A DNA stretch of 64,000 bases from Burkholderiaceae bacterium (GTDB taxonomy: Bacteria; Pseudomonadota; Gammaproteobacteria; Burkholderiales; Burkholderiaceae_E). Below, one piece after another: positions 56,394-64,000 of this stretch. Every line of letters starts with the position of its first letter. The first letter of the stretch is position 1. The notes beneath the pieces are model-generated. The model had not been told where the DNA came from and searched no databases. It was given only the letters and a program-made list of their open reading frames with translations. Location of the stretch: contig JADJVQ010000012.1 of assembly GCA_016710525.1 (NCBI GenBank), forward strand, positions 62,001 through 126,000, in the 5' to 3' direction. The translations under genes were made by a program, and so were the position numbers.

Positions 56394-56554
56394 CGGCGGC
56401 AGTATAGGCGCAGTGCGGGGCGGACCTGTTCCAAGGAATCGGCAGCGTCCGTTCAGCCCGACAGCGGTCTGCCCGTCGGCCGGTTCGAACCGTGCATGCC
56501 GATCCGGGCCCGCGCGGCGGTCTCTTGTTATGCTGGAATTCCTCTATTCCTGCC

Positions 56555-56570
56555 GGCCCCTTTCGGGGCC
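56555..56570. promoter_or_regulatory. Hairpin covering the ribosome binding site region of the hydrolase gene
   Basis: GGCCCC, TTTC loop, GGGGCC ends 8 bases before the proposed GTG start at 56579. The only purine-rich box (GGGG, 56565-56568) is inside the stem, so initiation could be limited by it. Confidence 0.4.
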
Positions 56571-56578
56571 CCGCGTCC

Positions 56579-57445
56579 GTGAAACCCAGCCAATCGTCCT
56601 TCGTCCCGGTCCGCGGGATCGACTATCACTGCCGCACCTGGGGTCAGGCCGGCGCGCCCAAACTCTTTCTGCTGCACGGTTCGCAGGACGTCTCGGCGTC
56701 CTGGCAGTTCACCGTCGATTCGTTCGAGCACGACTGGCATGTGATCGCGCCCGACTGGCGCGGCAATGGCCTGTCCGGATGGAGCGGTGCCGACAGCTAC
56801 TGGTTCCCCGACTACCTGGGCGACCTGGACATGCTGCTCGATCACTTCGCGCCCGACGCGCCCGTGCGCATCGTCGGCCACAGCATGGGCGCGCACATCG
56901 GTGCGCTGTATGCGGGCGCGCGCGGCCAGCGCGTGAGCCGCTTCGTCAATGTCGATGGCTTCGGGCCGCCCACCATGCGTCAGGACCCCGCGCCGCGGCG
57001 TCTGGCCAAGTGGATGAACCAGCTGCGCGACGACACGGCCCAGCGGCCCTACGAGAGCTTCGACGAGTTCGCGCTGCGGATGCAGTCCGAGAACCCGCGG
57101 CTCACCGACGAGCGGGCACGCTTTCTGGTGCAGCACTGGGGCCGCGAGGAGGCCGACGGCACCGTCGTGCGGCGGGCCGATCCGGCGCACAAGCGGATCA
57201 ATCCGGTGCCGTTCTCGGGGGCCGAGGTGCTCGACTGCTGGCGCCAGACGAGCGCGTCGGTGCTGTGGATCGATGGCGCGCAGTCGGGCCTGTGGGGGCG
57301 GCTGATGAGCAATCCCCAGGAGAGCGAGGCCCGCATGAGTGCCTACACCGATCTGCAGATCGAACACGTCGACGACGCCGGCCACAATGTGCACCATGAC
57401 CAGCCCGAGCAGCTCGCGCGGCTGATCGAAGCGTTCATGCGCTGA
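56579..57445 (+). CDS. Alpha/beta hydrolase
   Basis: A 288-residue hydrolase from GTG 56579 (VKPSQSSFVPVRGIDYHCRTWG). LFLLHGSQDVSASW is the oxyanion region, RIVGHSMGAHIG holds the nucleophile and DDAGHNVHHDQP the His. An ATG at 56492 would add 29 residues with no conserved character. Substrate unknown. It converges with the chemoreceptor gene. Confidence 0.85.
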   Translation: MKPSQSSFVPVRGIDYHCRTWGQAGAPKLFLLHGSQDVSASWQFTVDSFEHDWHVIAPDWRGNGLSGWSGADSYWFPDYLGDLDMLLDHFAPDAPVRIVGHSMGAHIGALYAGARGQRVSRFVNVDGFGPPTMRQDPAPRRLAKWMNQLRDDTAQRPYESFDEFALRMQSENPRLTDERARFLVQHWGREEADGTVVRRADPAHKRINPVPFSGAEVLDCWRQTSASVLWIDGAQSGLWGRLMSNPQESEARMSAYTDLQIEHVDDAGHNVHHDQPEQLARLIEAFMR

Positions 57446-57493
57446 GCCTGCGTCAGGGCCTGGCGCGCTGGTGCGCCCGGGCGCCCCGGCCGG

Positions 57494-59434
57494 TCAGGCG
57501 GAACCGGCGCCGCCCAGCTTGAAGGCCGACACGGCCTGCACCAGCTGCGAGGCCTGCTGCTTGAGGCTCTCGGCAGCCGCAGCGCTCTGTTCGACCAGGG
57601 CCGCATTCTGCTGGGTGGCGCTGTCCATCTGTCGCACAGCCTCGCCGACCTGGGACACACCGCTGCTCTGCTCGGAGCTGGCCGTGCTGATCTCCGCCAC
57701 CAGGGTCGTGACCCGCTGGATCGAATCGACCACCCCGGTCATGGTGGCGCCAGCCTGGTCGACCAGTTCGGTGCCGCGGCCGACCCGCGACACGCTGTCG
57801 GAGATCAGGGTCTTGATTTCACGGGCCGCGTCGGCACTGCGCTGCGCCAGGCTGCGGACTTCGGTCGCCACGACCGCGAAGCCGCGGCCCTGCTCGCCGG
57901 CGCGGGCGGCTTCGACGGCCGCGTTCAGCGCCAGAATGTTGGTCTGGAAGGCGATGCCGTCGATCACGCCGATGATGTCGGCGATGCGCTTGGAGCTGTC
58001 GTCGATGCCGCGCATGGTGTCGACCACCTGGGCGACGACTTCGCCGCCCTGGATCGCCACCGACGAGGCGTCGACCGCCAGCTGATTGGCCTGGCGGGCA
58101 TTCTCGGCGGTGTGGCGCACCGTCTCGTTGAGCTCTTCCATCGAGGCGGCGGTCTGCTCCAGTGCCGCGGCCTGCTGTTCGGTGCGGGCGCTCAGGTCGT
58201 TATTGCCGGACGAGATCTGCGCGCTCGCGATGGCCACCTGGTCGGCATTTCGACGCACGCTGCCCACGACGTCGGCCAGCTGTCCTTTCATCAGGGCCAG
58301 CGCCTCGATCAGCTGCCCGAGTTCGTTGCTGCCGTGCGCCGGCACGGCGACACCCAGATCGCCTTCGGCGACCGCCCGCGCGATCGCCACCGACTGGCCG
58401 ATCGGACCGGTGATGCTGCGCACGAACCACAGGCCCAGCGCGATGCCGGCCAAGGCGCCGGCCGCCAGCGTGCCGATCACGGTGGCGATCGTGATCTGCT
58501 GTCGGGTGACCCGCTGCGTCAGCAGCCGGGTGAACTCCGGCAGGGCGGTCGCGTTCAGCTCGAAGATATCTTCGATGGTCTTGGTCAGGGCCTGGTTGTA
58601 GGTGTTCGCCGGCATGGTCAGCGTCTGCGCCGAGATCAGCTGCGTCTCGACCAGGGTCAATGTGGCCGCCACCTGGGTCTCGAGGGCCGTGAACTTGGGT
58701 TCCATCACGCGCTTGAGCGACGCATTGGCCCGACCGGCACCGATCAGTCCGCGCTTGAGGTCGCCGCTGGCCTCGACCACCCGTTCGCGCAGGCCGACCA
58801 GTGTGGTGCGGTTCTCCGGACTGATCTGCCCGGCCGCGAGAATGCCGGTGCCCAGGCCCCGCATCCGGCCCAGATGCTCGGCCAGCTGAGGGGCCGTCTT
58901 CAGCGAAGCCATGGCCAGATAATACGAATCGGCGTCCGGATCGAAGAGCACGCCGTATTCGGCCAGCAGGTCGTCGTTGAGCTGGAAGAGGGCGGCGATC
59001 AGCTCGGTGTGGCGCTGGAAGCTGGCCGGCGGCGCGAGTTTCCGGTCGGCAACCGCCTGCTCCAGTGGCAGCCATTGCGCCTTGCGTTCGGCCCAGGCGG
59101 CCAGCAGTGCCGGCGATGCGCCAGCAGCCTTCAGGTGGCCTTCGAAGGAAGCGATGGCCTGGGTCATGGCGTCGCGCACGGCGGGGCGGCTGGCCGCCAG
59201 CGCCTGGTTGCCACCCAGCATGCCGGCGGCGATGCCGCGATGCTGCTGGGCAAGCTGGATGACTTTCTGCAGTCCGATCATCGGCCTGGCGCCCTCGACT
59301 TCGAGGCTCGCGACGCGGATCTCTTCGAACGCCTTCTTGGTGAACAGCAGGGTCGGCGCGGCGGTCATCAGCAGCGCGATCAAACCGAGGATCAGGAACT
59401 TGCGGGGCAGGCTGAGGTTGTGAAGCATTGACAT
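57494..59434 (-). CDS. Methyl-accepting chemotaxis protein
   Basis: A 646-residue chemoreceptor. The first membrane helix is at about 12-31 (FLILGLIALLMTAAPTLLF). A periplasmic helical sensor domain follows, then a second membrane helix (GTLAAGALAGIALGLWFV), HAMP, and the signalling domain with IAFQTNILALNAAVEAARAGE and GRGFAVVATEVRSLA. The C-terminus (FKLGGAGSA) has no CheR-binding pentapeptide. The ATG at 59434 is used; the frame upstream is not conserved. The ligand is unknown. Confidence 0.92.
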   Translation of the reverse strand: MSMLHNLSLPRKFLILGLIALLMTAAPTLLFTKKAFEEIRVASLEVEGARPMIGLQKVIQLAQQHRGIAAGMLGGNQALAASRPAVRDAMTQAIASFEGHLKAAGASPALLAAWAERKAQWLPLEQAVADRKLAPPASFQRHTELIAALFQLNDDLLAEYGVLFDPDADSYYLAMASLKTAPQLAEHLGRMRGLGTGILAAGQISPENRTTLVGLRERVVEASGDLKRGLIGAGRANASLKRVMEPKFTALETQVAATLTLVETQLISAQTLTMPANTYNQALTKTIEDIFELNATALPEFTRLLTQRVTRQQITIATVIGTLAAGALAGIALGLWFVRSITGPIGQSVAIARAVAEGDLGVAVPAHGSNELGQLIEALALMKGQLADVVGSVRRNADQVAIASAQISSGNNDLSARTEQQAAALEQTAASMEELNETVRHTAENARQANQLAVDASSVAIQGGEVVAQVVDTMRGIDDSSKRIADIIGVIDGIAFQTNILALNAAVEAARAGEQGRGFAVVATEVRSLAQRSADAAREIKTLISDSVSRVGRGTELVDQAGATMTGVVDSIQRVTTLVAEISTASSEQSSGVSQVGEAVRQMDSATQQNAALVEQSAAAAESLKQQASQLVQAVSAFKLGGAGSA

Positions 59435-59656
59435 GGAAGTCCTTGGGTGCTGCATCGGACTGGCGGTTCGGTACGGGCAGGCAGCGCGGCGACGCTGCCC
59501 CTTGTTTCCGCCCGCCGACAATCCAGCCCGAGTGCCGATTACCAGGATTGGATCGTGGAGCGGCCGGCCGCGAAGCCGGCAAAACCTTCGTGAAAGCCGA
59601 CCATCTCGCCGCATGTCGGAAACGGGCGCGATGGCAGGCCGGCGCAGGCGGCGCAC

Positions 59657-60760
59657 TCAGCCCGGCGCGAGGGTCACCGAATGGATGGGCGGCAGCGTCG
59701 ACGACAGGTGGAGCCAGCGCTCGCCGGCGTCTTCGCTGACCCAGAGGCCGCCGGTCGTGGAACCCATCATCAGCGTGCGGCCATCGGACGAGACATCCAG
59801 GCCGTGGCGATAGAACAGGTCGTAACAGTGCGACTGGGGCAGGCCGGCACGCAGCGTCCTGAAGCTGGCGCCGCCGTCGTCCGTGCGCAGGACCACCAGG
59901 GCGGCATCGACCGGCATGCGGCGCTGATCCGACGCGGCCGGCACGAACCAGGCCCGTTGCGGATCGGTGGGGTCGACCGCCACCGCGAAGCCGAAGTCCG
60001 ACACCGGCACGGCGCCGATCCGCTGCCAGGAGGCGGCCGCGTCGGTGGAACGCCAGATGCCGTCATGGTGCTGGCACCACAGATGGTCCGGCGCGGCGGA
60101 GCAGGCGACGATCCGGTGCGGGTCCTGGGTGTTCTGGTCTTCGCTGCCCTCCGGTGGCAGATAGCTGGCGCGCATGCCGCGTGCGCTCAGCCCCCAGCTC
60201 AGGCCGGCATCGGCGGTCGTCCAGACGCCGCCGCAACTGATGCCCACGAGCAGCCGGCGGCCGCCGGCGGCGGGCCGGGGATCGATCAGGATCGAATGGA
60301 TTCCCGGGACGTCGTAGCCTCCGCCGAACCATTCGAGGCGCCCGGGCTGTGTCCAGAGAGCCTCGTTCAGTGTCCAGCTCTGCCCGCCGTCGAGGGATTC
60401 GAACAGCGCGCCGGGCAGGGTGCCGGCCCAGATCCGGTCGCCGAACCCGGCCAGGGTCCAGACCTGGCGCACTGACCAGTCGGTGGGGTCGGGGCTGTCG
60501 GCCGGCTTGCGCGCAAAGGCCGGGGCGGCCACCTCGCGCCAATGCCGTCCCTGATCATCCGAGGCGTGGCATTTGACGCCGAAATGGCCCAGATTCAGCG
60601 CGGCGATCATCGGGCGGCCCGCGACCTGCGGATCGGGCGCAAGCACCGCGCTGACCGGATCGCCCGGAAAGCTCAGGTGTTCGATCGACCAGCGGCCGTC
60701 CCGGCGAGCCCATTCGAACAGGCCCTTGCGGGTGGCGACCCAGGCACGTTGAGCGGTCAT
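59657..60760 (-). CDS. BNR/sialidase-fold beta-propeller protein
   Basis: A 367-residue beta-propeller with repeated Asp-box motifs (SDDQGRHWRE, SLDGGQSWTL, TADAGLSWGL, STDAAASWQR, RTDDGGASFRTL and SEDAGERWLH). No signal peptide, so it is probably cytoplasmic. Asp-box propellers include sialidases, but the catalytic Arg triad is not evident, so sialidase activity is unlikely. The MoaD-like gene ends 4 bases upstream of it, which implies a joint function. Confidence 0.82.
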   Translation of the reverse strand: MTAQRAWVATRKGLFEWARRDGRWSIEHLSFPGDPVSAVLAPDPQVAGRPMIAALNLGHFGVKCHASDDQGRHWREVAAPAFARKPADSPDPTDWSVRQVWTLAGFGDRIWAGTLPGALFESLDGGQSWTLNEALWTQPGRLEWFGGGYDVPGIHSILIDPRPAAGGRRLLVGISCGGVWTTADAGLSWGLSARGMRASYLPPEGSEDQNTQDPHRIVACSAAPDHLWCQHHDGIWRSTDAAASWQRIGAVPVSDFGFAVAVDPTDPQRAWFVPAASDQRRMPVDAALVVLRTDDGGASFRTLRAGLPQSHCYDLFYRHGLDVSSDGRTLMMGSTTGGLWVSEDAGERWLHLSSTLPPIHSVTLAPG

Positions 60761-60764
60761 GGCA

Positions 60765-61034
60765 TCAGCCTCCAGACAGGGCCTGCAGCACGTGCACCGC
60801 GCTGTCGGGCCCGAGCGCCACGTCGAGCTGCGTGCGGCTCTTCAGGCGGGCACCGTCGATGAACACCGCGACATGGGGCCGCAGGCGGCCCTGCTCGTCG
60901 AGGATGTAAGCGCGAAGCCGCTCGTTGCCCTCGAAGGCGGCCTCGAGCGCCAGCCGCAGCGTGGCGGCGTCGGTGCGGATCGTGGGCGCGTCGGCGAAGC
61001 GCTTCAGCTGCTGGGTGAAGATGAGTTCGGGCAT
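60765..61034 (-). CDS. MoaD/ThiS-family ubiquitin-like sulfur carrier protein
   Basis: An 89-residue beta-grasp protein with RLALEAAFEGNERLRAYILDEQGRL, VAVFIDGARLK and the essential C-terminal Gly-Gly in VLQALSGG. MoaD/ThiS proteins carry sulfur as a thiocarboxylate for cofactor synthesis. It is translated in tandem with the BNR protein, and no MoeB-type activating enzyme or MoaE lies next to it. Confidence 0.85.
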   Translation of the reverse strand: MPELIFTQQLKRFADAPTIRTDAATLRLALEAAFEGNERLRAYILDEQGRLRPHVAVFIDGARLKSRTQLDVALGPDSAVHVLQALSGG

Positions 61035-61136
61035 GCGCGAACACCGGATTCGACGGCAGCGGGTGGGCTCGATAGTATGAACTCGAGGGGCGTGACTCGC
61101 ACACCCGGATCGTCAATCGGTCACCCAGGGATACCC

Positions 61137-62468
61137 ATGAACCCCCCCGATGCTCCGAACCGCTTCGAATACCGCCAGCGCGACGGCAGCTCCCGCGGCG
61201 CGGGCAGCATGAACCACCTGATGCGCGACACCTATGCGCTGATCCTGGCGGGCGGGCGTGGTGCCCGCCTGCAGCAGCTGACCGAGTGGCGCGCCAAGCC
61301 GTCGGTGCCGTTCGCCGGCAAGTTTTCGATCATCGATTTCCCGTTGAGCAACTGCGTCAATTCGGGCGCCCGGCGCATCGGCGTGCTGACGCAGTACAAG
61401 TCCCAGAGCCTGATCCGGCACATCGAACGCGGCTGGGGGTTCCTCGAGGCCGATCTGGGCGAATACATCGACGTGGTCCCGGCCCAGCAGCGGGTTGATG
61501 AGCGCTGGTACAGCGGCACGGCCAACGCGGTCTTCCAGAACCTCGATATCCTGCGCGAATCCGATCCGCGCTACGTGCTGATCCTGTCCGGCGATCATGT
61601 CTACAAGATGGACTATTCGGTCATGCTGGCCGAGCACGTCGAACGGGGCTGCGACGTGACGGTCGCCTGCATCGAAGTCCCCCTGAGCGAGGCCGGCAGT
61701 TTCGGCGTGATGGGCGTCGACGCCGCGGACCGCGTCGTCTCGTTCGCCGAGAAACCCGCGCATCCGGCGGCGCTGCCCGGCGATCCGTACCGGGCGCTGG
61801 CCAGCATGGGCATCTATGTGTTCAATGCCGAGTTCCTGTTCGAGCAGCTCGCGCGAGACGCCGAGCTGGACACCTCCACTCACGATTTTGGTCACGACCT
61901 GCTGCCCCAGCTGGTCCGCCAGCGCCGTGTCTGGGCGCACCGCTTTGCCAGCAGCTGCGTGAATCGGGTCGGCGAGCGCCCCTATTGGCGCGATGTCGGC
62001 ACGGTCGATGCGTTCTGGGCTGCCAACATCGACCTCACCCGCGAGATCCCGGAGCTCAATCTGTACGACGACCAGTGGCCGATCCTGAGCCGCCAGCGCC
62101 AGCTGCCGCCGGCCAAGTTCGTTTTCGACGAGCCCTCCCGCCGCGGGATGGCGCTCGATTCCCTCGTGTCCAGCGGCTGTGTGGTCAGCGGCGCCACGGT
62201 GCGACGGTCCGTGCTGTTCTCGAAGGTAAGGGTGGATGTCGGCAGCCTGATCGAAGACTCGGTGGTTCTGCCCAATGTGGTGGTCGGGCGCAATGTCAGG
62301 CTGGTGCGCACGGTGGTGGACAAGCACTGCCGCCTGCCCGACGGCTTTTGTGCCGGCGTGAATCGCGCCGACGACGAGGCGCGCTTTCATGTGACCGAGC
62401 GGGGCGTGACGCTGATCACTCCGGACATGCTCGGCCAGGGCTGGCACGAGGGCCACCGGGTGGGCTGA
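61137..62468 (+). CDS. glgC: Glucose-1-phosphate adenylyltransferase
   Basis: A 443-residue GlgC. It has the nucleotide-binding start ALILAGGRGARLQQLTEWRAKPSVPF, IIDFPLSNCVNSG, the RGTA-like YSGTANAVFQN and the sugar-binding SGDHVYKMDY. A C-terminal left-handed helix domain has allosteric-site residues. It makes ADP-glucose, the donor for glycogen. ATG 61137 is chosen because the protein then starts as in homologues. It is convergent with glgA, about 26 bases apart. Confidence 0.95.
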   Translation: MNPPDAPNRFEYRQRDGSSRGAGSMNHLMRDTYALILAGGRGARLQQLTEWRAKPSVPFAGKFSIIDFPLSNCVNSGARRIGVLTQYKSQSLIRHIERGWGFLEADLGEYIDVVPAQQRVDERWYSGTANAVFQNLDILRESDPRYVLILSGDHVYKMDYSVMLAEHVERGCDVTVACIEVPLSEAGSFGVMGVDAADRVVSFAEKPAHPAALPGDPYRALASMGIYVFNAEFLFEQLARDAELDTSTHDFGHDLLPQLVRQRRVWAHRFASSCVNRVGERPYWRDVGTVDAFWAANIDLTREIPELNLYDDQWPILSRQRQLPPAKFVFDEPSRRGMALDSLVSSGCVVSGATVRRSVLFSKVRVDVGSLIEDSVVLPNVVVGRNVRLVRTVVDKHCRLPDGFCAGVNRADDEARFHVTERGVTLITPDMLGQGWHEGHRVG

Positions 62469-62494
62469 CCCGGGCATGCCGGCAACCCGGGGAG

Positions 62495-63946
62495 CTAGGC
62501 GGGCAGCAGCGAGCGGTACAGCGACAGGTAGTGGCCGCCCGCCTCGGCCCAGCTGAAATCGCGGGCCATGGCCGTGCGCATCACCGTGCGCCACTCGTCG
62601 GGCCGGCCGAACAGCGTCAGCGCGCTGACCATCGCCGACTCGAGGGCGGCGGCGTTGGCCGGGCCGAACACGAAGCCGGTGGCGCGAGCCTCGCGCAGGT
62701 TCTGTTCGGAGGCATCGACCACCGTGTCGGCCAGGCCGCCGACACGGCGCACCAGCGGCAGCGTGCCATAACGCAGCCCATAGAGCTGGGTGAGCCCGCA
62801 GGGCTCGAAGCGCGAGGGCACCATGATCACATCGGCGCCGGCGATCAGCCGGTGCGCGAAGGCTTCGTCGTACCCGATGCGCACGGCGATCTGCGCCGGG
62901 TGGGCGCGCGCCGCGGCCTGGAAGGCGCGCTCGAGTTCGGCGTCGCCGCTGCCCTGCAGCACCAGCTGTCCGCCGCTGGCCAGCAGCATCGGCAGCGCGG
63001 CCAGCACCAGGTCCAGGCCCTTTTGCGAGCTCAGCCGGCTCACGACGCCGAACAGCGGGGTGTCCGCGCGGCTCGCCAGTCCGCACTCGGCCTGCAGGGC
63101 GGCCTTGCATCGCGCCTTGCCGCCAAGGTCGGCCGCGTCATAGGGCGAAGCCAGGCCGGAGTCGGTCGCCGGATTCCAGACCGCCGCATCGACACCGTTC
63201 AAGATGCCCGAGACGTCGGCCTGGCGCCCGCGAATGACGCCGTCCAGGCCGCAGCCGAATTCATGGGTGGCGATCTCGCCCGCGTAGGTGGGGCTGACCG
63301 TCGTGATGCGTCTGGCGTACTTCAGTCCGGCCTTCATGAACGAAAGCTGACCGTGGTACTCCAGGCCGTGCGAATGCATGAAGTGCGCCGGCAGGCCGAG
63401 CTGCCCGAAATCGGCGTGCGAAAACAGGCCCTGGAAGGCCAGGTTGTGCACGGTGAACACCGATGCCGCGGTGGTGGCCGGATGTGCGGCCATGTAGGCG
63501 CAGGCCATCGCCGCATGCCAGTCGTGGGCGTGCAGGATCTGCGGCGTCCAGCCCAGATCCAGTTCGCCGGCCGCCAGGTGGGCGGCGACCCAGCCCAGCA
63601 GTGCGAAGCGCTGCAGGTTGTCGCTCCATTCGGCGCCATCGGCCGCCTGATAAGGGCCGCCCGGCCGGCGGTACAGGTAGGGTGCGTCGACCACATAGAC
63701 CGGCACATGGCTGTACGGCATGCGCGCCAGCCGCAGGCTGACCCGAGCGGCGCCGAAGATCGGCCCGAATTCGTAGATGGTGCGCGGATGCAGCACCGCG
63801 TCGGCGATCGCGGGCAGGCCGGGCAGCAGCAGCCGGACATCGGCGCCGGCGCTGATCAGGGCCTGGGGCAGGGCGCCGACGACATCGGCCAGACCGCCGG
63901 TCTTGACGAGCGGAAAGATTTCCGCGGCAACGTGCAGAACCTTCAT
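62495..63946 (-). CDS. glgA: Glycogen synthase
   Basis: A 483-residue GT5 glycosyltransferase. It starts MKVLHVAAEIFPLVKTGGLADVVGALP, including the KTGGL ADP-glucose motif, and has LHAHDWHAAMACAY, TVSPTYAGEI, VSRLSSQKGLDLV and PSRFEPCGLTQLYGLRYGTLPLVRRVGGLADTV. It extends glucan chains using ADP-glucose from GlgC. Its 3' end faces glgC. The bases after 63946 to the window end hold no gene. Confidence 0.95.
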   Translation of the reverse strand: MKVLHVAAEIFPLVKTGGLADVVGALPQALISAGADVRLLLPGLPAIADAVLHPRTIYEFGPIFGAARVSLRLARMPYSHVPVYVVDAPYLYRRPGGPYQAADGAEWSDNLQRFALLGWVAAHLAAGELDLGWTPQILHAHDWHAAMACAYMAAHPATTAASVFTVHNLAFQGLFSHADFGQLGLPAHFMHSHGLEYHGQLSFMKAGLKYARRITTVSPTYAGEIATHEFGCGLDGVIRGRQADVSGILNGVDAAVWNPATDSGLASPYDAADLGGKARCKAALQAECGLASRADTPLFGVVSRLSSQKGLDLVLAALPMLLASGGQLVLQGSGDAELERAFQAAARAHPAQIAVRIGYDEAFAHRLIAGADVIMVPSRFEPCGLTQLYGLRYGTLPLVRRVGGLADTVVDASEQNLREARATGFVFGPANAAALESAMVSALTLFGRPDEWRTVMRTAMARDFSWAEAGGHYLSLYRSLLPA

Positions 63947-64000
63947 TCGGACGGAATCAGGCAGTCAGGTCTGGGGCGCGTGGCGCCGGTTCGGGAGGTG

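Noticed and set aside
57473..57484. GCGCCCGGGCGC palindrome between convergent genes
   Set aside because: Too short and without loop or T run to call a terminator; such palindromes are common at this GC content.
59657..60760. Sialidase activity for the BNR protein
   Set aside because: Asp boxes are present but the Arg triad and the Tyr/Glu nucleophile pair of sialidases are not evident, and there is no signal peptide.

Overview
This is a GC-rich window with dense, short-spaced operons. It looks like a betaproteobacterium of the order Burkholderiales: there are two Bug/TctC-type periplasmic receptors, a PEP-CTERM protein behind a sigma-54-type promoter, several Fe/phosphonate-type and peptide ABC importers, and a WS/DGAT acyltransferase. 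No rRNA, tRNA, CRISPR array, insertion sequence or integrase was seen. The species cannot be named from the sequence alone.

Layout. 1-2.8 kb: an edge-truncated ABC substrate-binding gene diverges from a Bug receptor and an O-methyltransferase that has lost an internal segment. 2.8-8.5 kb: a LacI-regulated import operon (regulator, binding protein, two permeases, ATPase, metallophosphoesterase) with a perfect 18-bp LacI-type palindrome just upstream of the regulator. 8.7-9.4 kb: a PEP-CTERM protein with a sigma-54 promoter; its sorting signal is split off by a frameshift. 9.4-14.8 kb: a second iron-type ABC importer with two binding-protein genes, one heavily damaged. 15-16.6 kb: a hydroxyacid dehydrogenase and a VapBC-like toxin-antitoxin pair. 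16.7-23.3 kb: a GMC oxidoreductase, its small partner, an enolase-superfamily dehydratase, an SDR and a VOC protein on one strand, with a divergent sulfatase; this looks like catabolism of a sugar acid or sulfated compound. 23.3-32.1 kb: an accessory zone holding proteins of unknown function, including an 838-residue modular protein with a LysM-like segment and a C-terminal HExxH zincin motif. They resemble orphan cargo of a type VI secretion system. A second Bug receptor and a GST-like protein lie between them.

32.2-35.4 kb: SDR, dienelactone hydrolase, DUF6295-like protein and MFS transporter. 35.5-41.2 kb: a complete dipeptide/oligopeptide ABC importer with a Tat-type binding protein. 41.2-44 kb: acyl-CoA carboxyltransferase, NTF2-like protein and HCCA-isomerase-like protein. 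44-50.5 kb: RlmN-family enzyme, Rieske ferredoxin, LigB-type dioxygenase, alpha/beta hydrolase, WS/DGAT acyltransferase and soluble histidine kinase. 50.5-57.5 kb: small cytochrome c, carotenoid oxygenase, aminotransferase, RTX protein with three ~50-residue repeats, DMT permease and alpha/beta hydrolase. 57.5-64 kb: chemoreceptor, BNR-repeat protein with a MoaD-like partner, and convergent glgC and glgA for glycogen synthesis.

A striking property of the window is the number of genes interrupted by one-base shifts (at least seven, plus one unexplained internal deletion). Several lie at short homopolymers, and the two halves of each gene are still well conserved. This points to consensus errors as strongly as to pseudogenes, and it should be settled before biology is read into the broken genes.
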